DNA of 64,000 nucleotides, from assembly GCF_012396235.1 (NCBI RefSeq), contig NZ_JAAXPA010000001.1, positions 248,001 to 312,000 of the forward strand, given 5' to 3'. Below are positions 34,918 through 44,192 of the stretch, in pieces. This DNA is from Rhodococcus opacus. Lineage in GTDB: Bacteria; Actinomycetota; Actinomycetes; Mycobacteriales; Mycobacteriaceae. Position numbers and translations under genes: made by a program. How positions within the stretch are numbered: the first letter of the stretch is position 1; each line of letters opens with the position of its first letter. The notes below the pieces were generated by a model. It searched no databases. It had not been told where the DNA came from and saw nothing but the letters and a program-made list of their open reading frames with translations.

Positions 34918-35902
34918 ATGGAACATGACCCGGGGGCAATGCTACGACGCCAGGAGGCGTTGGGCCGCGGCTACAGCGACGACGAGATCCGACGCCTGTA
35001 CACACGTGGCGAGTGGCGGCGCATCGGGCGCGGCGCGTACCTCTCCGCGTCGATGTACTCGGCGCTGAGTGAGGAGGAACGTCATCGCTTCCTGATCGAC
35101 TCGACAGTTCACGCCGTGTCGGACGACGCGGTGCTCAGTCACCAATCCGCGGCCGTCGTGTACGGGCTGCCACTGTGGAAGACGCCCCTCGACCGCGTGC
35201 ACCTCACCAGAAATCGACGCGGAGGTGGCCGGATCAAACGGCGGATCACGGTGCACTGCGCCCCGATCGGAGAGCACGTGACGGTGGTCGACGGGCACTC
35301 GCTGACTCTCCCTGCGCGGACCGTGATCGACCTCGCGAGAACTCTGCCGTTCGAGCAGGCCGTCGTGGTGGGAGACGCGGCCGTCCGCAAGATTCGACGT
35401 CAGCCGAGAGGACCTGGAGGCCGAACTCGCCCGCGCTGCGCGTCGTCACGGCGTCGATGCGGCACGGAGGGTCGTCCGGTTCCTGAGCGGGCACAGCGAA
35501 AGCGTCGGTGAATCGCGAAGCCGGGTGATGTTGTCGAGTGCCGGGCTGCCCGTCCCGTCCCAGCAAGGCGAGGTGTTCGAACCCGGCGGGCGCCGGATCG
35601 GGCGCGTCGACTTCCACTTCCACGGCATCGTGCTCGGGGAGTTCGACGGACGCGTCAAGTACGGCCGGTTGCTGAAACCCGGGCAATCCCCCGGCGACGC
35701 GGTGTTCGCCGAAAAGCAGCGCGAGGACGCCCTGCGCGACCTCGGCTTCCAGGTGGTGCGGTGGACCTGGGACGACCTCGAGTCCCCGGGGCAGGTGGCG
35801 GAGCGTGTCCGCCGCGCGATCGCGCGTGCCGCGACGCCACGAGGCTGGGTCACGCAGGCCCCGCTCCCGTCCGCCCAGCGGCTTACGGTGCGGTCGCTGT
35901 AG
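34918..35902 (+). pseudogene. AbiEi-like wHTH protein with DUF559 endonuclease-like C-terminus, frameshifted
   Basis: Two abutting frames make one protein of about 327 aa. The first part from ATG 34918 has an AbiEi-type N-terminal winged helix (RRQEALGRGYSDDEIRRL, WRRIGRGAYL) and the AbiEi-like middle (DAVLSHQSAAVVYGLPLW). At about 35390 the sequence reads AAGATTCGACG where AAGTTCGACG would continue the frame: one extra A. After the shift the second frame gives KFDVSREDLEAELARAARR and then a DUF559/Vsr-like endonuclease region: GRVDFHFHGIVLGEFDG, FAEKQREDALRDLGFQVVRWTWDDL. Without the shift, translation ends in junk at 35511. Either a real mutation or a sequencing error. Such genes are usually annotated as AbiEi antitoxin-like without a toxin partner, as here. 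Confidence 0.8.
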
Positions 35903-35904
35903 CC

Positions 35905-35972
35905 GCACCCTTTCTCGGTTCGCGCTCTCCTTTTCGGGCTCGAAAAGCGGTGCGCGAACCGAGAAGTAGTGC
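35905..35972. repeat. Right flanking palindrome of the wHTH-DUF559 gene
   Basis: Arms 35905-35925 and 35952-35972 (21 nt, few mismatches) around a 26-nt centre that itself folds (CTTTTCG/CGAAAAG). Its right arm differs from that of the left palindrome at 3 of 21 positions. It sits between the frameshifted gene and the VanW-family stop, only two bases from that stop. Confidence 0.82.
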
Positions 35973-35974
35973 GT

Positions 35975-38248
35975 CTACTCGCCGTCGTTCGGCTTCGGCT
36001 TCGGGGTGGTGGTTTTCGGGCTTTCCGCCGGGGCGGACGGGGCCGGCGAGGCGGCGGGGGTGCGCTCGTCGGGTTTGGGTGCGGCGGCGGGTGCCTCGCA
36101 CTTGACGATCGGGACGGGGTCGTACCGGACGGTCCTGGTGTTCCGGGAGATTTCCTGGCCGGTGGCGTGGTCGGAGATCACCCGGGTGTCGCTGGCGGTG
36201 AATCCCGGTGCGCCGCTGGAGGCGATGCAGTGATCGCCGGCGGGCAGGGTGACTGTGTCGGGCTCCGTCGGCTTGGTCCGGTTGCCGGTGATCGACTCGA
36301 CGTCGACCGACTTGGTTCCCCAGAACCGGATGGTCAGATCCGAGGCGCCGCCGATGGCCTGGATCATCACACCCGTCTTGCCGGTGTTCCGGAACTGCAG
36401 GTCGATGGCGCCTTCGAAGACGGTGGCCTCGCGCGCCTCGGGGTAACGCGAGATGTAGTACGAGTGCTCGGTGTGCGCGACGTCCTCCATGCCCGCGAAA
36501 TATGCGGCGTTGTAGAGCGTCGTCGCTACCTGGCTCACGCCGCCACCGACGGCGGTGTCCGGGCGACCGTTGTTGATGATGCCCGACTCCACATAGCCCT
36601 GAGCCGTGCCGCGCGGGCCGGTGTACCCGTTGAGGGAGAACGTGTCGCCCGGCTTGATCAGCGCCCCGTTGATCTCACTGGCGGCGAGCCGGATGTTGGT
36701 ACCCGACGCGGCAGAGAAGCCGCCGGTCGTGAACTCGCCGATCACTTCCTTCACGCCGAGCGCCTGCGCGGCCTCCGTGGTGAGGGCGGGCGGGACAGGT
36801 CCGTACACCGCGGCGGTGGTGTGAGAACCGTTGCCGCGCAACAACTCGGGCAGTGCCTCCAGCGTCTTGGGCCACTGCACCAGGTCGCCGACGACCGCGG
36901 GGACGACGGTGGGTGATCCGCCGTCGAGCGTGATCGTCGCGTCCTTCGGTGCGATCTCCGTCGAGACCAGCTGCGGGGCCAGGATGCCCGTGGCAGCCTC
37001 GATGTTGTAGGTGGGCTTCAGCCCGCCGTTGCCGTCCGGTTCGAAGCCGACGATGGCACCGATCTGCTGACGCGCCGCGGTCGCGACCTTGCCGTCGCGT
37101 CCGGTTACCACCAGATCGGCGGAGGCAGCGGGCGCCGCCACCTCGTCGAGCGCCCTCTGGACGCCTTCCTTCGTCACCGTCACGGGCACGACGTCGACGG
37201 GCAGGTCTACGGTCCGGCCGAACGCCCATTCCTCGGTCAACGCCGCCTCGGCGCCCTCGCCGTTCAGGTTCTGCCCGGTCGACGGGTCGACCGGAACCGG
37301 GGTCGGACCCTCGAACACGACGGTCCCCTCGCGGGACGCGCGATCGGTCTCACTGCGGAGGCCGTCGACGGCGGACGCCAGCGCGGCCTCGTCGCGGGTC
37401 GACACCACACCGATCTCGTCGGTGGTGAAGAACGACGTGAGCCTCGTGACCGGGTTGAGTGGCTGCGAATCGGCCCTGTCGAGGGTGGCCTCCCAGTCGA
37501 CCCCGAGCCCGGCGGCGGACGGAACGAGTTGCGTCGACACGTCGCCGGCCGTCACCGTCAGCGGTTGGTCGGCGCGCGGGCCCACCTGCGCCTGCAGAAT
37601 GGCCTCGGCCTCCTCGCGGGACGAACCGCCCACGTCGACGCCTGCCACGGTCACTCCGCGCGGGACCTTCCCGGAGGACACCGCGAGGTCCGCGGCGTAC
37701 GCGATGCCGATCAGGGCGATCACACCGCCGGTGACTGCTGCGATCTTCACCCAGGGCGCGCGGGCCGGGGTGGTCGGTTCTGCGGAGGGCTCGGCGGGCG
37801 CGGAAGGTTCCGGTGCCGGCTGCGGTGGGACCTGCGCCGCGGCGGCGGGCGCCACCACGGTCGGATCGTCGGCCGGTGTGGTGTACGCCGGCGTCGGCCC
37901 GGGAACGGGACCCGGCGGAATCGCGGGGATCACCTGAGTGACGTCCTCGTTCGCCGGCGGCTCCACCCACAACGGCGCGTCGGGAGCCTGCTCCTCGGAG
38001 CGTTCCCCCAGGTCACCGAGGTTCAGCTGCGTCGTCGGGGCGTCGTCGGCACTCGGCTGTTCCGCCGAATCCTCGGGAGCCGGAGCGTCCTCGGGAGCCG
38101 GAGCGTTTTCGGGTTCCGAGATCTCGTCCGGTTCCGGAGCGGGCGGGTCGGCCACATTCTCGGGTTCGACACTCTCGGGCGTCGCGGAAGGGTCCGGCGT
38201 CGACCGTTCGGGTGCCGTGCTCCCCTTGTCGCCGTCTTCGTCGTTCAC
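35975..38248 (-). CDS. VanW-family protein with peptidoglycan-binding-like domains
   Basis: 757 aa. An acidic, proline-rich cytoplasmic N-terminus of about 165 residues is followed by one membrane helix (VKIAAVTGGVIALIGIAYAADL), so the bulk is extracytoplasmic. After it come two PG_binding_4-like repeats (VPRGVTVAGVDVGGSSREEAEAIL) and the VanW domain (EFTTGGFSAASGTNIRLAA, PGDTFSLNGYTGPRG, GGGVSQVATTLYNAAYFAG, HSYYISRYPEAREATV). The C-terminus is a Pro/Lys/Thr tail. Probably binds or remodels the cell wall; the VanW domain's activity is not established. Confidence 0.88.
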   Translation of the reverse strand: MNDEDGDKGSTAPERSTPDPSATPESVEPENVADPPAPEPDEISEPENAPAPEDAPAPEDSAEQPSADDAPTTQLNLGDLGERSEEQAPDAPLWVEPPANEDVTQVIPAIPPGPVPGPTPAYTTPADDPTVVAPAAAAQVPPQPAPEPSAPAEPSAEPTTPARAPWVKIAAVTGGVIALIGIAYAADLAVSSGKVPRGVTVAGVDVGGSSREEAEAILQAQVGPRADQPLTVTAGDVSTQLVPSAAGLGVDWEATLDRADSQPLNPVTRLTSFFTTDEIGVVSTRDEAALASAVDGLRSETDRASREGTVVFEGPTPVPVDPSTGQNLNGEGAEAALTEEWAFGRTVDLPVDVVPVTVTKEGVQRALDEVAAPAASADLVVTGRDGKVATAARQQIGAIVGFEPDGNGGLKPTYNIEAATGILAPQLVSTEIAPKDATITLDGGSPTVVPAVVGDLVQWPKTLEALPELLRGNGSHTTAAVYGPVPPALTTEAAQALGVKEVIGEFTTGGFSAASGTNIRLAASEINGALIKPGDTFSLNGYTGPRGTAQGYVESGIINNGRPDTAVGGGVSQVATTLYNAAYFAGMEDVAHTEHSYYISRYPEAREATVFEGAIDLQFRNTGKTGVMIQAIGGASDLTIRFWGTKSVDVESITGNRTKPTEPDTVTLPAGDHCIASSGAPGFTASDTRVISDHATGQEISRNTRTVRYDPVPIVKCEAPAAAPKPDERTPAASPAPSAPAESPKTTTPKPKPNDGE

Positions 38249-38485
38249 CGTGGCCCTCTCACCGAGTTGTCCTTCGTGCGGGCCTCAGCTTGCCGTCGGT
38301 GCTCGTTGCATTTCAAGCGCGATCCGATCCGAGCGAGGCCCGGTCGAGACCCCCACGTCAGCGTACCGGCCGCCGGAAATGCAAGAGCCCCGCGCTGCTG
38401 CCAGGTCGGGGGTCAGGCAGCAACACGGGGCTGACAGGGATATCGCCAGCTAATCTCCAGCGTTACACCTGTTGGAAAAGAATTC

Positions 38486-38518
38486 GGGGATCCGGCCACC
38501 CCTCGTTGCCGGATCCCC
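38486..38518 (-). terminator. Second hairpin after fadA2, with T-rich tail
   Basis: Perfect stem GGGGATCCGGC (38486-38496) with GCCGGATCCCC (38508-38518). On the minus strand it is followed by GAATTCTTTTCC, a plausible intrinsic terminator. Confidence 0.72.
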
Positions 38519-38537
38519 GCTCGCACTGCGCGCACGC

Positions 38538-38572
38538 TGGCCTTTCCGGTCTCCCAGCTACCGGAAAGGCCA
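38538..38572. terminator. Palindrome after fadA2 (CCTTTCCGGT family)
   Basis: TGGCCTTTCCGGT (38538-38550) with ACCGGAAAGGCCA (38560-38572), 9-nt loop, seven bases after the fadA2 stop. No T-run. Similar in core and loop to the palindrome at 62987-63026. Confidence 0.65.
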
Positions 38573-38578
38573 GTCGGA

Positions 38579-39913
38579 TCACGCCTCTATGATTGCCGTC
38601 ACACCCTGGCCGCCGGCGGCGCAAATCGAGATCAGGCCGCGGCCCGAGCCCTTCTCCGCCAGCATCTTGGCGAGCGAGGCGACGATGCGTCCGCCGGTCG
38701 CGGCGAACGGGTGCCCCGCCGCCAGCGAGGACCCGTTGACGTTCAGCTTGCTGCGGTCGATGGACCCCAGTGCGCCGTCGAGGCCCAGGCGTTCCTTGCA
38801 GTACTCGTCCGATTCGAACGCCTGCAGCGTCGCCAGCACGACGGACGCGAACGCCTCGTGGATCTCGTAGTAGTCGAAATCCTGCAGGGTGAGGCCGTTG
38901 CGGGCCAGCAGGCGCGGGATGGCGTACGTCGGCGCCATCAGGAGCCCGTCCTTGCCGTGGATGTAGTCGACGGCCGCGGTCTCGGAGTCGACGAGATGCG
39001 CGAGCACCGGAAGCTTGCGCTCGGCGGCCCATTCGTCGGTGGACAGCAGAACCGCTGACGCGCCGTCGGTGAGCGGGGTGGAGTTACCCGCCGTCATCGT
39101 GGCGTCGCCCGCCTTCACCCCGAAGACCGGCTTCAGCTTGGCCAGCTTCTCGGCGCTGGAGTCGGGCCGCAGGTTGTCGTCGCGGGTGAGCCCGAGGAAC
39201 GGCGTCACCAGGTCGTCGAAGAATCCGCGGTCGTAGGCGGCGGCCATGTTCTGGTGGCTGGCGGCGGCGAGTGCGTCCTGGTCCTCGCGGCGGACGCCGA
39301 ATTCCTTGGCCGTGATGGCGGCGTGCTCGCCCATGGACAGCCCGGTGCGGGGTTCGCCGTTGCGGGGGATCTCGATGCCGAGCATGGACGGGCGGACGTT
39401 GCCGAGGAGCTTGATGCGGTCGCCGGTGCTCTTCGCGCGGTTCAGGGACAGCAGGAACTCGCGGAGTTCGTCGTTGACGCCGATCGGCGCGTCCGACGTG
39501 GTGTCGACGCCGCCGCCGACACCCGCATCGATGCGGCCGGCCGCGATCGCGTCACCGACGGCGACGATCGACTGCAGTCCGGTGCCGCAGGCCTGCTGCA
39601 GGTCGAAGGCCGGCGTGTACGGGCTGAGGGCGCTGCCGAGGACGCATTCGCGCATCAGGTTGAAGTCGCGGCTGTGCTTGAGCACGGCGCCGCCTGCGAC
39701 GAGGCCCAGCTTCTCGCCCTGGAGGTTGAAGCGGCTCACGAGACCGTCGAGGGTGGCGGTGAACATGTCCTGGTTGGACGCCTGCGCGTACTTCCGGTCG
39801 GAGCGGGCGAACGGGATGCGGTTTCCGCCGACGATCGCGACGGGACGCTGCTGCTTTCCGCCTGGCTTCGGCGCCGCTGCGGAGTTCGAATTGGTGCGAG
39901 CTTTGCTGGTCAC
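38579..39913 (-). CDS. fadA2: Acetyl-CoA acyltransferase FadA2 (thiolase)
   Basis: 444 aa from GTG 39913, which has GGAG six bases upstream; the frame opens at TTG 39925. Active-site Cys109 in [10 protein letters not shown]; the second half has [19 protein letters not shown] and CAAGGQG with the acid/base Cys. Catalyses thiolytic cleavage of 3-ketoacyl-CoA. It corresponds to Rv0243 by position and length. Divergent from fabG4 across 130 bp that hold the TTAC palindrome. Confidence 0.92.
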   Translation of the reverse strand: MTSKARTNSNSAAAPKPGGKQQRPVAIVGGNRIPFARSDRKYAQASNQDMFTATLDGLVSRFNLQGEKLGLVAGGAVLKHSRDFNLMRECVLGSALSPYTPAFDLQQACGTGLQSIVAVGDAIAAGRIDAGVGGGVDTTSDAPIGVNDELREFLLSLNRAKSTGDRIKLLGNVRPSMLGIEIPRNGEPRTGLSMGEHAAITAKEFGVRREDQDALAAASHQNMAAAYDRGFFDDLVTPFLGLTRDDNLRPDSSAEKLAKLKPVFGVKAGDATMTAGNSTPLTDGASAVLLSTDEWAAERKLPVLAHLVDSETAAVDYIHGKDGLLMAPTYAIPRLLARNGLTLQDFDYYEIHEAFASVVLATLQAFESDEYCKERLGLDGALGSIDRSKLNVNGSSLAAGHPFAATGGRIVASLAKMLAEKGSGRGLISICAAGGQGVTAIIEA

Positions 39914-39958
39914 TGACGTCTCCAAGGATCTGGTGCGATTACCTGTTGGCTACTATTC

Positions 39959-39972
39959 TTACTCAGGAGTAA
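39959..39972. promoter_or_regulatory. TTACTCAGGAGTAA operator candidate (fadA2/fabG4)
   Basis: Perfectly symmetrical core CTTACTC-AG-GAGTAAG (39958-39973) between the divergent fadA2 and fabG4 starts, 46 and 72 bases from them. Confidence 0.68.
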
Positions 39973-40043
39973 GTTACTTGTCGACACCGCACTTCACTCG
40001 GTGCTCGGTGACTGACCGCCAAACGACGACAGAAGGTAGGACC

Positions 40044-41390
40044 GTGGCAGCCAGCAAGGGAGCTCCCGACCTCTATTCCCAGTTCCTCTCATCCGCACCC
40101 GGCGCGTTCATCGCCGCGAAAGCGGGACTGCCGCGACCGGAGAACCTGCGGCGATACAAGCACGGCGAACCGCCGCTCGCCGGTCCGGTCCTGATCGGCG
40201 GCAAGGGCCGCCTCGTCGAACCGTTGCGCGAACTGCTGTCCGACTACCCCGCCGCGGGAACGGGCGACGACACGTACGGCGCTTTGGTGTTCGACGCCAC
40301 AGGCATCGGTTCGGTCACCGACCTCGAGCAGCTTTTCGAATTCTTCCAGCCGGTCGTCCGCAACCTCGCGCCGTCCGCGCGCGTCGTCGTCATCGGCACC
40401 ACCCCCGAGGAGACGTCCAGCGTCGACGAGCACATCGCCCAGCGCGCGCTCGAGGGCTTCACCCGCAGCGTCGGCAAGGAGGTCAAGCGCGGCGCCACGG
40501 CTCAGCTCGTCTACGTCTCGCCGAAGGCTTCCGCAGGACTGTCGGGTCTCGAATCCACGCTTCGTTTCCTGCTGTCGGCCAAGTCCGCGTTCGTCAGCGG
40601 CCAGGTCATCCGGGTCGGCGCCGAGGATTCCGTCGCACCCGCCGACTGGGACAAGCCGCTCGACGGGAAGGTCGCCATCGTCACCGGTGCGGCCCGCGGC
40701 ATCGGCGCGACCATCGCCGAGGTCCTCTCCCGCGACGGCGCGCACGTCATCTGCGCCGACATCCCGGCCGCCGGTGAGGCACTGTCGGAGACCGCCAACA
40801 AGGTCGGCGGCACCTCCCTCGCGCTGGACGTGACCGCGGACGACGCGGCAGACAAGCTCGCCGAGTTCGTCCTCGAACGGCACGGCGGCGCGGACATCAT
40901 CGTCCACAACGCCGGCATCACCCGCGACAAGACCCTCGCCAACATGGACGAAGGTCGCTGGAACATGGTGATTGGCGTCAACCTTCTTGCGCCGCAGCGC
41001 ATCACCGACGTCCTCGTCGCCAAGGGTGCACTGAAGGAAGGCGGCCGCGTCATCGACGTCTCCTCCATCGCCGGCATCGCGGGCAACCGGGGCCAGACCA
41101 ACTACGGCACCTCCAAGGCCGGTGTGATCGGCCTCGTGCAGGCCTCGGCGCCGGTGCTCGCGACGAAGAAGATCACGATCAACGCCGTCGCACCGGGCTT
41201 CATCGAGACGGCGATGACCGCGGCGATCCCGTTCGCCACCCGCGAGGCCGGACGTCGCATGAGCTCCCTGCTGCAGGGCGGCGAGACCGTCGACGTCGCC
41301 GAGACCGTCGCCTACTTCGCGAGCCCCGCGTCCAACGCCGTCACCGGACAGATCGTCCGCGTCTGCGGCCAGAGCCTGCTGGGCGCCTGA
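40044..41390 (+). CDS. fabG4: High-molecular-weight 3-oxoacyl reductase FabG4
   Basis: 448 aa from GTG 40044 (AGAAGGTAGG upstream); the open frame to 39246 is antisense to fadA2. Two domains: an N-terminal flavodoxin-like half (about 1-200) unique to FabG4-type reductases, and a C-terminal SDR half with TGAARGIG near 220, catalytic Ser in VIDVSSIAG, Tyr354 and Lys358 (YGTSK). Reduces 3-oxoacyl-CoA/ACP, usually with NADH. Overlaps htdX by one base and matches Rv0242c. Confidence 0.93.
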   Translation: MAASKGAPDLYSQFLSSAPGAFIAAKAGLPRPENLRRYKHGEPPLAGPVLIGGKGRLVEPLRELLSDYPAAGTGDDTYGALVFDATGIGSVTDLEQLFEFFQPVVRNLAPSARVVVIGTTPEETSSVDEHIAQRALEGFTRSVGKEVKRGATAQLVYVSPKASAGLSGLESTLRFLLSAKSAFVSGQVIRVGAEDSVAPADWDKPLDGKVAIVTGAARGIGATIAEVLSRDGAHVICADIPAAGEALSETANKVGGTSLALDVTADDAADKLAEFVLERHGGADIIVHNAGITRDKTLANMDEGRWNMVIGVNLLAPQRITDVLVAKGALKEGGRVIDVSSIAGIAGNRGQTNYGTSKAGVIGLVQASAPVLATKKITINAVAPGFIETAMTAAIPFATREAGRRMSSLLQGGETVDVAETVAYFASPASNAVTGQIVRVCGQSLLGA

Positions 41391-42253
41391 TGTCCGGCAA
41401 GGTCGTGCAACTCACGGAGAAGCCGGGCACGCTCGACATCTACGCCCGGGCCGTGCGCAGTGCGCTGCCGGTCATCGGCGCGAGCGGGCACAGTGCCCCG
41501 GACACGACGCTGGTCCTGAACGGCGTCCGCGTGGACCCCGACAACCTGGCGGCGTACGACCGGGTGACCGGTCTGCGTTTCGGCGACCACCTGCCGCTCA
41601 CGTACCCGTTCACGCTGGTGTTCCCGGTCGTGATGAAGCTGATGGTGTCCGAAGGCTTCCCCTTCCCCGCCATCGGTTCCGTGCACGCGGAGAACGTCAT
41701 CGAACAGTTCCGTCCCATCTCGGTGATCGAGCCCCTGGACGTGTCGGTGCACGCGGAGAATCTGCGTGAGCACCGCAAGGGACTCCTGATCGACGTGATC
41801 AGCGAGATCCGGGTCGGACGCGAACTGGTGTGGAAGCAGACGTCGACGTTCCTGCGTCAGCAGAAGACGTCGCTGTCCGGTCAGCCCGGCCCCGAGCCGA
41901 AGGCCGAGGAGGAGCCGCCGCGTCCGCTGCGGACGCTGCGGGTCGATCAGAAGACGATCGGCAAATACGCCGCGGTGTCCGGTGACCGGAACCCGATTCA
42001 CGTGTCGACGTTGGGCGCCAAGGCTTTCGGATTCCCGAAGACCATCGCGCACGGCATGTGGAGTGCGGCCGCCGTCCTCGGGTCGGTGGAGGGCCGGATC
42101 CCGGACGCCGTCACGTACAGCGTGCGCTTCGGCAAGCCGATCCTGCTGCCGTCCACGCTGAACGTGTACGCCGATCAGACCGGCGACGGCTGGGATCTGT
42201 CGATCAAGCACCCGAAGAAGGGATACCCGCACCTCACCGCGACGCTGCGGTAG
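41390..42253 (+). CDS. htdX: (R)-specific 3-hydroxyacyl hydratase/dehydratase HtdX
   Basis: 287 aa, double hot-dog MaoC-like protein. The C-terminal half contains hydratase-2 motif YAAVSGDRNPIHVSTLGAKAF and then KTIAHGMWS; the N-terminal half keeps GLRFGDHLPLTYPF without the catalytic motif. It works with FabG4 on 3-hydroxyacyl-CoA, as in Rv0241c-Rv0242c. TGATG overlap with fabG4 shows coupling. Confidence 0.92.
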   Translation: MSGKVVQLTEKPGTLDIYARAVRSALPVIGASGHSAPDTTLVLNGVRVDPDNLAAYDRVTGLRFGDHLPLTYPFTLVFPVVMKLMVSEGFPFPAIGSVHAENVIEQFRPISVIEPLDVSVHAENLREHRKGLLIDVISEIRVGRELVWKQTSTFLRQQKTSLSGQPGPEPKAEEEPPRPLRTLRVDQKTIGKYAAVSGDRNPIHVSTLGAKAFGFPKTIAHGMWSAAAVLGSVEGRIPDAVTYSVRFGKPILLPSTLNVYADQTGDGWDLSIKHPKKGYPHLTATLR

Positions 42254-42266
42254 CTGCTGCCCGGGC

Positions 42267-42309
42267 GAATGTACCTTTCGACGCCGCCAAGGCGTCGAAA
42301 GGTACATTC
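42267..42309. terminator. Bidirectional terminator between htdX and tetR
   Basis: Perfect 19-bp stem (42267-42285 with 42291-42309), loop GCCAA, core ACCTTTCGACGCC. It lies between convergent genes; the right arm reaches the tetR stop codon. Confidence 0.82.
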
Positions 42310-42907
42310 ACTCCGGCTTCTTCTTACCCGCGAGGCCGCGCCACGCCAGGGATTCCAGCAGGTCTGCGGCGGCGTCGACCTCGATCTCGCCGCCGGCGAC
42401 GCGGTCGGCCACGGCCTCGCCCGCACCGACCAGGGCGATGGCGATCAGTTCGAAATCCTGCCCCGGCTCGGGATCCTTGGTGCTGGACTCGAGCAGGTGC
42501 GCGGTCAGCTCGATCAGCCGGTCGCGGCTCGATTGCACCGACCCCACGAACGCCTGCTGCCCCATCGCCTGGCGATACAGCACCATCCACGACTTGCGGT
42601 GCTTGCCCACGAACCCGAGAAACCCTTCGAGGGCCCGGCGCAGCTGTTCGCGCGGGCTCAGCCCCGGATCGCCCGCCGGAGCGAGTGCCTCGACGAAGCG
42701 CAGACCCTCCCGCTGGATGCATGCCGCGAACAGTTCGTCCTTCGAGCCGTAGTACAGGTACAGCATCGGCTTCGAAATTTCCGCCTTGGACGCGATCGCG
42801 TCCATGGACGTTTCGTGAAAACCTCTGTCGGAGAAGACGTCGACAGCAGCGTCGAGCATCTGCTGCTCGCGCACTGCGCGCGGCAGTCGCTTGGTGCCGC
42901 CGGCCAT
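42308..42907 (-). CDS. TetR-family regulator (Rv0238-like)
   Basis: 199 aa. HTH at about 15-60: QQMLDAAVDVFSDRGFHETSMDAIASKAEISKPMLYLYYGSKDEL. The ligand domain contains HRKSWMVLYRQAMGQQ. Gene order (htdX - tetR - lpqI) matches Rv0241c-Rv0238-Rv0237. A copy of the TTAC palindrome lies 31 bases before its start, consistent with autorepression and control of the nearby lipid genes. Confidence 0.86.
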   Translation of the reverse strand: MAGGTKRLPRAVREQQMLDAAVDVFSDRGFHETSMDAIASKAEISKPMLYLYYGSKDELFAACIQREGLRFVEALAPAGDPGLSPREQLRRALEGFLGFVGKHRKSWMVLYRQAMGQQAFVGSVQSSRDRLIELTAHLLESSTKDPEPGQDFELIAIALVGAGEAVADRVAGGEIEVDAAADLLESLAWRGLAGKKKPE

Positions 42908-42937
42908 TCGTCCTCCATCATCGTCGAACCCGCTATC

Positions 42938-42951
42938 TTACTCTACGGTAA
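42938..42951. promoter_or_regulatory. TTACTCTACGGTAA operator candidate (tetR)
   Basis: 31 bases upstream of the Rv0238-like tetR. It matches the other three sites at the first six and last four positions. Confidence 0.65.
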
Positions 42952-43010
42952 TAAAGCGGGCCCGACCGGCGGACGAGAAGAATACCAGCACCCTGTCGCG
43001 GACCGGGGCA

Positions 43011-44192
43011 CTAGCAGGCCAGCACGCCCTTGGCGCGCGCCACGGTCAGGACCGCCTCGTCGACACGCTGCTGCGGCAGCTTGCCCGAGGCCACAACGCT
43101 TTCGAGGTGATCGAGGACCCGCGGGACGTCGTCGGTGGTGAGCCACAGGGCGACGTCGACACCGGATTCCAGCGCGGTCTCGACGGCGACCGTGATGTCG
43201 TAGCGGTCGGTGATCGCCTGCATGCCGCTGAGGTCGTCGGTGAAGATCGGGCCGGTGAACGGCGGCGCGCCGTATCCGGTGCCGCCGCGCAGCAGCGCCA
43301 CGGCGTCGGGACTGATGCTGGCAGGGACCCCGGGGGCGGTCAGACCCGGCACCTCGAGGTGGCCGAGCATGACGCCGACACCCGTGGACACCAGGTTCCG
43401 GAACGGGACGAGGTCCTTCGTCTGCAACTGCTCGAGCGGCGGGGTGGTGACGGCCCCGGTGTGCGAGTCGCCGGACGCCGATCCGTGGCCGGGGAAGTGC
43501 TTGATGACGGGCAGGATTCCCGCGTCCCGCATCCCGCGCGCGTACGCGTCGGCGTAGCGGGTGACCACGGCGGGATCGTCGGAGTAGGAGCGGTCGCCGA
43601 TGACGCTGTCGTCGGGCTGGCTGCTCACGTCCACGTCGGGGGCGAAGTTCACGGTGACACCGAGGTCCTTCAGTCCGCGACCGCGCTCGAGCGCCATCTG
43701 GTACGTCTGCTCCTCCGTCATCGTGGCTGCGGTCTGCCGGGCGGACGGATCGGCTCCGAGCAGGTTCTCGACGCGCGACACGCGTCCACCCTCCTCGTCG
43801 ATCGTCACCATCAGGGGCAGCGACGACGCCGACGCCACCTGGGGAATCTCACGGTTCGCGAGCATGGCCTCGTCGGTCCAGCTCCCGACGAAGATCCCGC
43901 CGATCTGCTCGTCCCGGACCACCTGAGCCGCATCCGCGGTGCCGGTCACTCCCACGTTCAGCAGCTGAGCAAGCTTGCGCCGCAACGGCAACGACTGCAG
44001 GAACTCCGTCTCGCACGACGCCGGTGCGGCGGCGGGCGCTGCGGTGCCGGTGTGCGACGCCGGCTCGACGGAGGACGGCGACGGCGTCGCTGTCGCCGAC
44101 GACGATTCCGCGACCGTCTCGCCACCACCCGACGAACATCCGGCGACGAGGCCGGTACAGGCAGCGAGCGCGAGTGCATACTTGATCCGCAT
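43011..44192 (-). CDS. lpqI: LpqI, family 3 beta-N-acetylglucosaminidase lipoprotein
   Basis: 393 aa from ATG 44192. Signal peptide MRIKYALALAACTGLVAGC with lipobox VAGC (Cys19), a Ser/Thr/Pro-rich linker, then a single-domain GH3/NagZ-type barrel: VTIDEEGGRVSRV, NFAPDVDVSSQP, VIKHFPGHGSASGDSH with the catalytic His-Asp dyad loop, and GVGVMLGHLEVPGL. In mycobacteria LpqI removes GlcNAc from cell-wall muropeptides for recycling. Confidence 0.92.
   Translation of the reverse strand: MRIKYALALAACTGLVAGCSSGGGETVAESSSATATPSPSSVEPASHTGTAAPAAAPASCETEFLQSLPLRRKLAQLLNVGVTGTADAAQVVRDEQIGGIFVGSWTDEAMLANREIPQVASASSLPLMVTIDEEGGRVSRVENLLGADPSARQTAATMTEEQTYQMALERGRGLKDLGVTVNFAPDVDVSSQPDDSVIGDRSYSDDPAVVTRYADAYARGMRDAGILPVIKHFPGHGSASGDSHTGAVTTPPLEQLQTKDLVPFRNLVSTGVGVMLGHLEVPGLTAPGVPASISPDAVALLRGGTGYGAPPFTGPIFTDDLSGMQAITDRYDITVAVETALESGVDVALWLTTDDVPRVLDHLESVVASGKLPQQRVDEAVLTVARAKGVLAC

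Larger units (their letters stand above)
38249..38578. other. 330-bp gap between VanW-family gene and fadA2: hairpins, no gene
   Basis: No convincing ORF or tRNA. From right to left it holds the two terminator hairpins after fadA2 (listed separately). Next is a 17-bp imperfect stem AGCCCCG...(38386-38402) with ...CGGGGCT (38416-38432), and an outer pair TTGCATTTC (38308-38316) with GAAATGCAA (38376-38384). The last two lie in what would be the 5' leader of the VanW-family transcript; a regulatory leader or small RNA is possible. Confidence 0.5.

Noticed and set aside
34918..35511. Functional type IV AbiE toxin-antitoxin system
   Set aside because: Only the AbiEi-like half exists, no AbiEii toxin gene is adjacent, and the C-terminus is DUF559-like and frameshifted.
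38249..38578. tRNA or other stable RNA gene in the long gap
   Set aside because: Hairpins do not form a cloverleaf and no CCA or T-loop consensus is visible.
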